Below, piece by piece: positions 58,962 to 64,000 of a DNA stretch of 64,000 nt. The stretch's first letter is position 1. Each line of letters begins with the position of its first letter. Source of the DNA: Rhipidocladum racemiflorum (taxonomy: Eukaryota > Streptophyta > Magnoliopsida > Poales > Poaceae); assembly GCA_036346355.1 (NCBI GenBank), contig CM070584.1:50613097-50677096 (forward strand). Reading direction: 5' to 3'. The position numbers and the translations under genes were made by a program. The notes beneath the pieces were generated by a model, which was given only the letters and a program-made list of their open reading frames with translations, made no database searches and had not been told where the DNA came from.

Positions 58962-59606
58962 GGGCCCACGGACCAGGTCCCCACCGGACGGGAGAGAGAG
59001 AGAGAGAGAGAGGAGGTCAGGGGGCCCTTCTCCCCCACCACCCATCTCCGAACACGTGGCGACTCTGTGCCCACCCGAGGCAGTGGGACCCCACCTATCG
59101 CCCCGCCGAGACGCGGCCCCACCACGCAGAGGCAACGAGGAGCGCCCCAAGCCGAGTGGGCCCCGCTCCATCAGTCACGTGACGGCCAGCCAGTGGTGCC
59201 CCCCGCGGAGCCCGCCCACTCCTGAAGCCTCGGCCTATTTGATCCTTTATTAGTAGTACATTTTTTTTTTTATCTTAAGCTCTCGACACACCAAAATTGC
59301 AATTTAGCCACACAGAAGGGGTTAACAGGTATCATCTATCAGGTATAAAACTGATCTGCCGTGGTAGAGTAGAGAAAAGCGACAGGCTTACCCGCTGCTG
59401 CAGAAGAGGAGCACGATATGTACCGTGCCTGCTTCCGCGAAAAAAAGATCAAATTTACAATTTCATTTGAATACGAGAAAAATAGGCCAAGCCAAAGCTT
59501 CCTCACACCTGCCACTCGCACCGCACGGTCCGCGAGGGCGCCTTTGACCCACCACCTCTTTGCGCCCGGGCCCCACGCCCCCGAATCACCACCCGCTCGG
59601 CCCCAC
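58962..59606. promoter_or_regulatory. Cluster of class I TCP-type motifs (GGNCCCAC/GTGGGNCC)
   Basis: Six exact motif matches: GGGCCCAC 58962, GTGGGACC 59083, GGCCCCAC 59115, GTGGGCCC 59156, GGCCCCAC 59569, GGCCCCAC 59599. The motif is the established class I TCP (PCF) consensus. The cluster lies in a GC-rich stretch that also holds a (GA)n run (58991-59012), between the 3' end of the TCP gene and the next element. Confidence 0.55.
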
Positions 59607-59667
59607 CGCCGCGCTCCGGCCGTGTGCGTTAAATTTTGCCCCCGCACGTGCTGGCTGCTCCTTAATC

Positions 59668-59675
59668 CTATAAAC
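59668..59675 (+). promoter_or_regulatory. Candidate core promoter (TATA box) facing the TCP gene
   Basis: CTATAAAC, in the context CCTTAATCCTATAAACCC, is a good plant TATA box about 60-700 bp downstream of the TCP motif cluster. Nothing codes for a recognisable protein on the plus strand before the TCP gene, so a transcript would run antisense to it. Confidence 0.35.
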
Positions 59676-59994
59676 CCAAAAGCTTCCCATTTCCAAAAGC
59701 ACAAAAAAGACACAGCCAGCAAAGAGATAAAACTTGCGTAAACTTGTGCTCATGGCGGGTTAACTTAAAAATCTGCATCTGCTCATTTGCATCCTACTTC
59801 TTCTCTAACACTGAGCTACTGAGACGAGAAGTGCCAACACAAGACAACACCAACATGGTAATTACTAGTTCATCACGATAAGGAGGAGGATATTGCGAAA
59901 AGAAAGAAAGGAGGGTAAAAATTAAATTAGCGCAAAAGGATCCTATGCTTTGTATTGGACTTTTGGCGTGCGGTGGAGTGCTTTCTTTGCTTTG

Positions 59995-61083
59995 CTACTC
60001 TTCTGGGCTGGAGTCGGAGACCGGCTCGTCGTCGTCATCGTCGTCCTCCTCCTCGGGGTGGTCTAGGCCGCCGCCATCCTTCCGCCCGCGCCGCTGCTGC
60101 TCGTGCGAGTCAGCGCCGGTGAGCTGCGGGTGGAGCTGGCGGTCCGAATTGCTGTTCTGGACCACGGTAGAGACCGCCTGCTGCTGCTGGAAGTCGGCGA
60201 CGTTGAGCGCCGTCGGGAACACAGCTCCCGCCGGGATGGTCTGCGCGCCGGAGAGGTTGATGAGCTGGGGCGCGGATTGGATGGCCCAGAACTGCGTGGG
60301 CTGGTTGGCGGCGCCCGCGGGCTGTGGGACCATCCACACGGCGGTGGCTTGCGGGATCACGCGGTTGCCGCCGCCGGCCGCTGGGCTGCCGGTGGCCGGA
60401 ACGGCAAAGAAAGGAACGAGGCCTTGTGGGGCGGCGGTGGCGGTGATGGGGGCGAGGCCGCTGGGCACAGAAATCGCCGCGCCGCCGCTGCCTTGGAGGA
60501 GAGGGTCGGCGATGACGGGGTAGTAGGCCGCGGGCGCCGCCGTAGCCAGTGGGGCCGCGCCGGGCGCCGCGCGCGTGGGCTGCAGCTTGCGGCGGCGCTT
60601 CGCGGAGGACTCCTCGCTGTCAGCCACGGCGGATGACGCCGGGCCGGAGGAGGACGAGGACTGGGTGGGGATGCGGAGCACGCCGTCGACGGTGGTTGCG
60701 ATCGCCGGCACAGTGCCCGTGCCGGTGGCCGCGATGATGGCCGGCTCCGACTGCTGCAGCAGCCACCGGATGGTCTCGCCGTCGGACTTGTGCCCTAGCT
60801 CCCGCGTGAGCTGGAAGATCCTGGCTGCGCACGGCGCCGGCATGCGGATCCGCCGCCCGCGGCCCTCCACCTTGGTGTGCCGGTCGCGGTTCCTCGGTGG
60901 TGTCTTGCGTATCATGGCCATCCCGCCGAAGAACTCCACCGGCTCGGGCTTGGGCACGATGAAGCTGTGCATGGGGATTGCGCCCATGGCCATGCCCGCC
61001 GCCGCGCTGCCTCCCACTCCACCCGGCTGCGCGTGGAGCCGCGCGTCCTCCTCCTCCGCCTTGTCCTGCGCCTGCGCCTCCAT
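59995..61083 (-). CDS. Class I (PCF-type) TCP transcription factor
   Basis: Nuclear plant-specific regulator that binds GGNCCCAC-type promoter sites as a dimer and controls growth and cell-proliferation genes. Intronless, 362 aa, ATG at 61083 to TAG at 59995. The TCP domain lies at about residues 65-125. The basic region is RNRDRHTKVEGRGRRIRMPA, with the short class I form (no four-residue class II insertion). The helix-loop-helix part runs through ARIFQLTRELGHKSDGETI and RWLLQQSEPAIIAATGTG. The remainder is Ala/Pro/Gln-rich with an acidic tail (EEEDDDDDDEPVSDSSPEE). GC-rich throughout, typical of grass single-exon genes. It resembles the TCP9/TCP19/PCF3-like subgroup, but I cannot assign an orthologue. 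Neighbouring GC-rich ORFs on the other strand are shadows. Confidence 0.95.
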   Translation of the reverse strand: MEAQAQDKAEEEDARLHAQPGGVGGSAAAGMAMGAIPMHSFIVPKPEPVEFFGGMAMIRKTPPRNRDRHTKVEGRGRRIRMPAPCAARIFQLTRELGHKSDGETIRWLLQQSEPAIIAATGTGTVPAIATTVDGVLRIPTQSSSSSGPASSAVADSEESSAKRRRKLQPTRAAPGAAPLATAAPAAYYPVIADPLLQGSGGAAISVPSGLAPITATAAPQGLVPFFAVPATGSPAAGGGNRVIPQATAVWMVPQPAGAANQPTQFWAIQSAPQLINLSGAQTIPAGAVFPTALNVADFQQQQAVSTVVQNSNSDRQLHPQLTGADSHEQQRRGRKDGGGLDHPEEEDDDDDDEPVSDSSPEE

Positions 61084-61234
61084 GGTGGGAATCGGAGAGA
61101 TTGGATTGGTTCGGCTTCGGAAAGCCCCGCGCTTGTTTCCGCCTCGCCTCTGTCTTTTCGCATGTTGCGGGAAAGGGTGGGGTGTTTCAGTTTACTTGGC
61201 TCGGTGGATGCGCGTCGGGTGGTCTCACTAGACG

Positions 61235-61242
61235 GTGGGCCC
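61235..61242 (-). promoter_or_regulatory. Class I TCP-type motif in the TCP gene's own promoter
   Basis: GTGGGCCC lies about 150 bp upstream of the TCP start codon. It matches the GTGGGNCC consensus bound by this class, so autoregulation is possible. A CACGTG G-box is at about 61423-61428. Confidence 0.4.
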
Positions 61243-61480
61243 CTCCGGCGACGTCCGCGTGAGATCGACGGCCTGGATATTGCCCGGGCCACCGCCCTAC
61301 CGGGTCGTGGTGGGGACCTGTCCGACCTGTACCGGGCCCCGCCGCATTAATCTGCGCCCGGTGCGGATCCGACGGCTCAGGACGCGTTGTCGTTTCTTAG
61401 CCTCCCTGACTCCCGGGCCCCCCACGTGGCCCCAAAAAAAGTGGTCAAATTTGCGACGCATTAATGAATATAATTAAGCT

Positions 61481-62012
61481 AGGGCATCTCCAAGGGTGCC
61501 AAATCAAGAGGCGAGTCTATCTCATCTTTTTTGCTTACTAGTTACATGCCCGTGCGTTGCTACGAAAAACAAAATTGATAACGAAAAATATAGATTAAAA
61601 AATAAAAAAAATATTTTATAAGATCAAACATATATTTTTAACGATTCGTTTCTTGCGAAAACTGGCTAATTAAAGCAACGCTTCGTTTTTTGCGTAGGGC
61701 AATTAAGCAGGGCAATTAAACAGGGCAATTAATGACGTGGGTAGAACTCACCACTGCCACCAACTGCTGCTTTATAATAGTAGAGATATTGAGGAGAGAA
61801 GTAGAGGATAGAGACAAGAGCTTGCTCTTAAATACTAAGAGTCAGACTATAATATTTTTCAAAAAAAATAAAAGACAATTACATATAGATCCATATTTAA
61901 TGTTGGAGATTATATTATAGCCAATCCATTAGAGAGTTTGTCTTTAAGTTAGCTATAAGTGACATAGAGCTTTTTTATAACGAGTAGTTGACTCTACCAT
62001 TAGAGATGCTGA
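61481..62012. mobile_element. MITE split by a Helitron
   Basis: Left GGGCATCTCCAAGGG and right CCATTAGAGATGCT are imperfect inverted ends. The Helitron at 61538-61786 sits inside. Target duplication unclear. Confidence 0.5.
61538..61786 (-). mobile_element. 249-bp Helitron
   Basis: On the minus strand it starts TCTCTACTATTATAAAGCAG and ends CGCACGGGCATGTAACTAG. It is flanked by A on the 5' side and T on the 3' side. The 3' end follows the CTRR rule. It contains a triplicated GGGCAATTAA motif (61695-61730). Confidence 0.82.
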
Positions 62013-62488
62013 GACCATTTGGATTAAGGTAAGCATAATTAGCACGGTCTTAAGATTCGCATCCGTGCGTCCCTCGTGAGTCGTGACTTCCCAGCTGTGC
62101 CCCCGGGCCTTTCAAAAAAAATAATAAAAAAGAACGTGGGTACCTCAAATGACAGGTTGGCCCCGGTGTGGGGAGTAAGGTGCGGCTGCGGTAGTGGAGA
62201 GGGCCCATCGGCGGCGAGCAAGGCGGGACCGGCTCGGCCAAGACACGTGTCAGAAGATGCATGAGGGTTTAGACTCGTGTAGCGCTGGATGGAGGTTGCG
62301 GGGAGCGGGCGCAGAGGATCCGAACATGGGGGCGTTGGGCCCCAGTTGCCCCAGCTGGATACAACGCGAAAGTGGGGACCACGTACCTGTTACGGAGGTC
62401 TGGGCCCATGTCACCAGAGATATCATGAGGATCCACTGTGCAAAGGGGATCGCGTCCCTTGACGGCTTTCCCGTTGGCTTGGGCCTTG
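62013..62488. other. Intergenic stretch, nothing recognised
   Basis: Moderately GC-rich. Several short ORFs without domains. Confidence 0.4.
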
Positions 62489-62498
62489 GGCAGTCAAT

Positions 62499-62882
62499 GA
62501 GTTTTTTTTTAAATAATATTTAAAAAAAATCCGACATTAATATGTGATTTTTACAATTTGCAAGAATAATACATTGTAGCCAAATCGTTCGGCGAAAATT
62601 CGTTAATCCATGGTTAGGAAGCAATTCAAACACTAAATACCCATATCAGTCTATTTTCGCCAAACCGTTTGGCGAAAATAGGTTGATCTTGGTATTTACG
62701 AAGCAATTCAAACCGATTCAAACACTAAATACCTGCATCAACCTATTTTCGCCAAACGGTGTGGCGAAAATACTATTTTCTCCAAACCGTTTTGCGACAA
62801 TGCATTATTCTTGCAAATTTTAAAATCCACGTATTAATGTCCGAAATATGCTTTAAAAAGATATTATTTAAAAAAAAAAATC
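62499..62882. mobile_element. 384-bp Mutator-like MITE with T-rich termini
   Basis: Left GAGTTTTTTTTTAAATAATAT and right ATATTATTTAAAAAAAAAAATC are inverted. A perfect 10-bp direct repeat GGCAGTCAAT is at 62489-62498 and 62883-62892. The interior has five GGCGAAAA/TTTTCGCC motifs able to form hairpins. Confidence 0.75.
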
Positions 62883-62892
62883 GGCAGTCAAT

Positions 62893-63511
62893 TGCTGCTA
62901 AGTTGCAATTTACTTTGTGGTAGTAATTCTCTTCCTTTCTTTACCTTACCATTAGCTGTGATATTCCTTAGAAATGTGCTGTTTGTGATGTTTGCTCTTA
63001 AGAAAAATCAAGGTTCGAACTATAGTATTTGTTTATTGTATGTTTACATTCATGGTTTTTTTTGGGTTTTTTTTCTCATTTGTACGGTATGATCTTATGA
63101 TATGTTTACCGTAATTATCATGTTTGTTATCACATTGTTTTAGCTCGCATATAAAAAAGGTGTGTTATAATGGCAGTAAAGCATTGGGAAAATAGTTCAT
63201 CTACTCTAATAAAATCTTTTGGAGATTAGTCTAGATAACCCAAAAACATTAGAGAGAGATAGATGTGGGAACCCTTCGATGTTTTACGTTCGTAGCGTAT
63301 TTCTATGTTTACTTTACTTTACGTGAGCTGTTTGTGGATGTATAGTCTCTCATAAAGAATCGAGGTTGAAATTCTAATACCTACTTGTTACTACGTTTAC
63401 ATTGATACTTTCGATGGTTTAAGCTTAGATGTCATGGTTGGCATTTTGGTACGATTTGATCTCTTGACAGGTCTGCAATACAATTGCTCCCGATGGTTGT
63501 AGCGAACTCAC
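62893..63511. other. Intergenic stretch, nothing recognised
   Basis: AT-rich, no gene or element ends recognised. Confidence 0.4.
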
Positions 63512-63522
63512 CGGTAGAATTG

Positions 63523-63975
63523 GAATTTTTAACAATAATACAATGTTTGAGTAATCGTATAAAAATAATATACTATTTTTATTATTAAAATATACCTACA
63601 GATCTACAATCGCGATGATAGAAACTTCAAATGGGCAATAGTGGCGATAGAGGTGGTGACTCTTCATGTGTAGCCATTTCAAATGGCTACAGATGAATAG
63701 TCACCAATTGGATCGGCGACGGAAGCTTTTGCGCCAAAAGTATGTTCTATCATCGCGGATTCGATTGACCGATGCTAAGCTTTATGCTGTTATTTTAATT
63801 GGCAACAGACAAAAGGCCTGTCGCTAATTTATTTCGCGATAAAGCTTCTTTCGTCAAATGAAATGCGATAAAACTTCTTTCGCCAATTGAAATGGTGACA
63901 AGGGTATATTTTTGTAATTTTCTAGCATATTATTTTTGTAAAGTTATTTAAACAGTGTATTATTTTTAAAAAATC
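63523..63975. mobile_element. 453-bp Mutator-like MITE, related in style to the one at 62.5 kb
   Basis: Left GAATTTTTAACAATAATACAA and right GTGTATTATTTTTAAAAAATC are inverted ends. A perfect 11-bp direct repeat CGGTAGAATTG is at 63512-63522 and 63976-63986. The interior carries TTTCGCGATAAAGCTTCTTT-type repeats. Confidence 0.75.
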
Positions 63976-64000
63976 CGGTAGAATTGTCACATATAATAAG

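Noticed and set aside
60575..61231. Long plus-strand open frames opposite the TCP gene
   Set aside because: Produced by the very GC-rich codon use of the TCP gene on the other strand; no motifs of their own.
1..64000. CRISPR arrays, operons, Shine-Dalgarno sites or other bacterial features
   Set aside because: Repeats here are transposon ends and microsatellites. Spliced plant genes rule out a bacterial source.

Overview
The window is nuclear DNA of a grass (Poaceae). Evidence: GC-rich first exons, many-intron plant genes with GT-AG borders, a plant-only TCP transcription factor, and a dense nest of grass-type transposable elements (CACTA elements, Mutator-like and Stowaway MITEs, Helitrons with A^T junctions, Copia elements with an initiator-Met tRNA primer site, very long LTRs). 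I cannot name the species from sequence alone. No database was searched; every identification is by reading translations and repeat ends by eye.

Three genes look real. (1) Positions 330-5464, plus strand: the 3' three quarters of a full-size ABCG (PDR-type) ABC transporter whose 5' exons lie left of the window. (2) Positions 30607-40825, plus strand: a complete 22-exon tandem paralogue. Its exons sum to 4077 nt (1358 aa) without a frame break, and the exon lengths of the two genes agree except for two in-frame differences. (3) Positions 59995-61083, minus strand: an intronless class I (PCF-type) TCP transcription factor of 362 aa.

Almost everything between them is mobile DNA. 5.8-7.2 kb: a hAT-like element carrying a broken AVT3-like amino-acid transporter fragment. 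9.9-15.5 kb: MITEs, a hAT-like element, a decayed XH-domain (IDN2/FDM-like) fragment and a CACTA end. 17.0-19.2 kb: a very young LTR retrotransposon that encodes only Gag. 19.3-23.0 kb: a 3.7 kb LTR-like unit with a perfect 5-bp target duplication. 23.0-25.1 kb: CACTA and Helitron debris, then a foldback MITE in a (TA)n microsatellite, itself invaded by a CACTA mini-element with tRNA-like Pol III boxes. 25.8-29.3 kb: a dead CACTA (TNP2 plus DUF8039/Ulp1-like reading frames) split by a 1.37 kb solo LTR. 41.4-51.3 kb: Copia remnants and two more giant LTR-like units in opposite orientations. 53.5-57.2 kb: a complete non-autonomous CACTA with a Rab GTPase exon fragment. 57.5-64.0 kb: Mutator-like MITEs, a hAT-like element and a Helitron around the TCP gene.

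The two transporters are a tandem duplicate pair pushed about 25 kb apart by insertions. The TCP gene stands alone, flanked on its 3' side by a cluster of class I TCP target motifs and a candidate convergent core promoter. I saw no wholly new molecular system. The most unusual items are the Gag-only retrotransposon, the gene-fragment captures, the tRNA-like insert and the TCP motif cluster.
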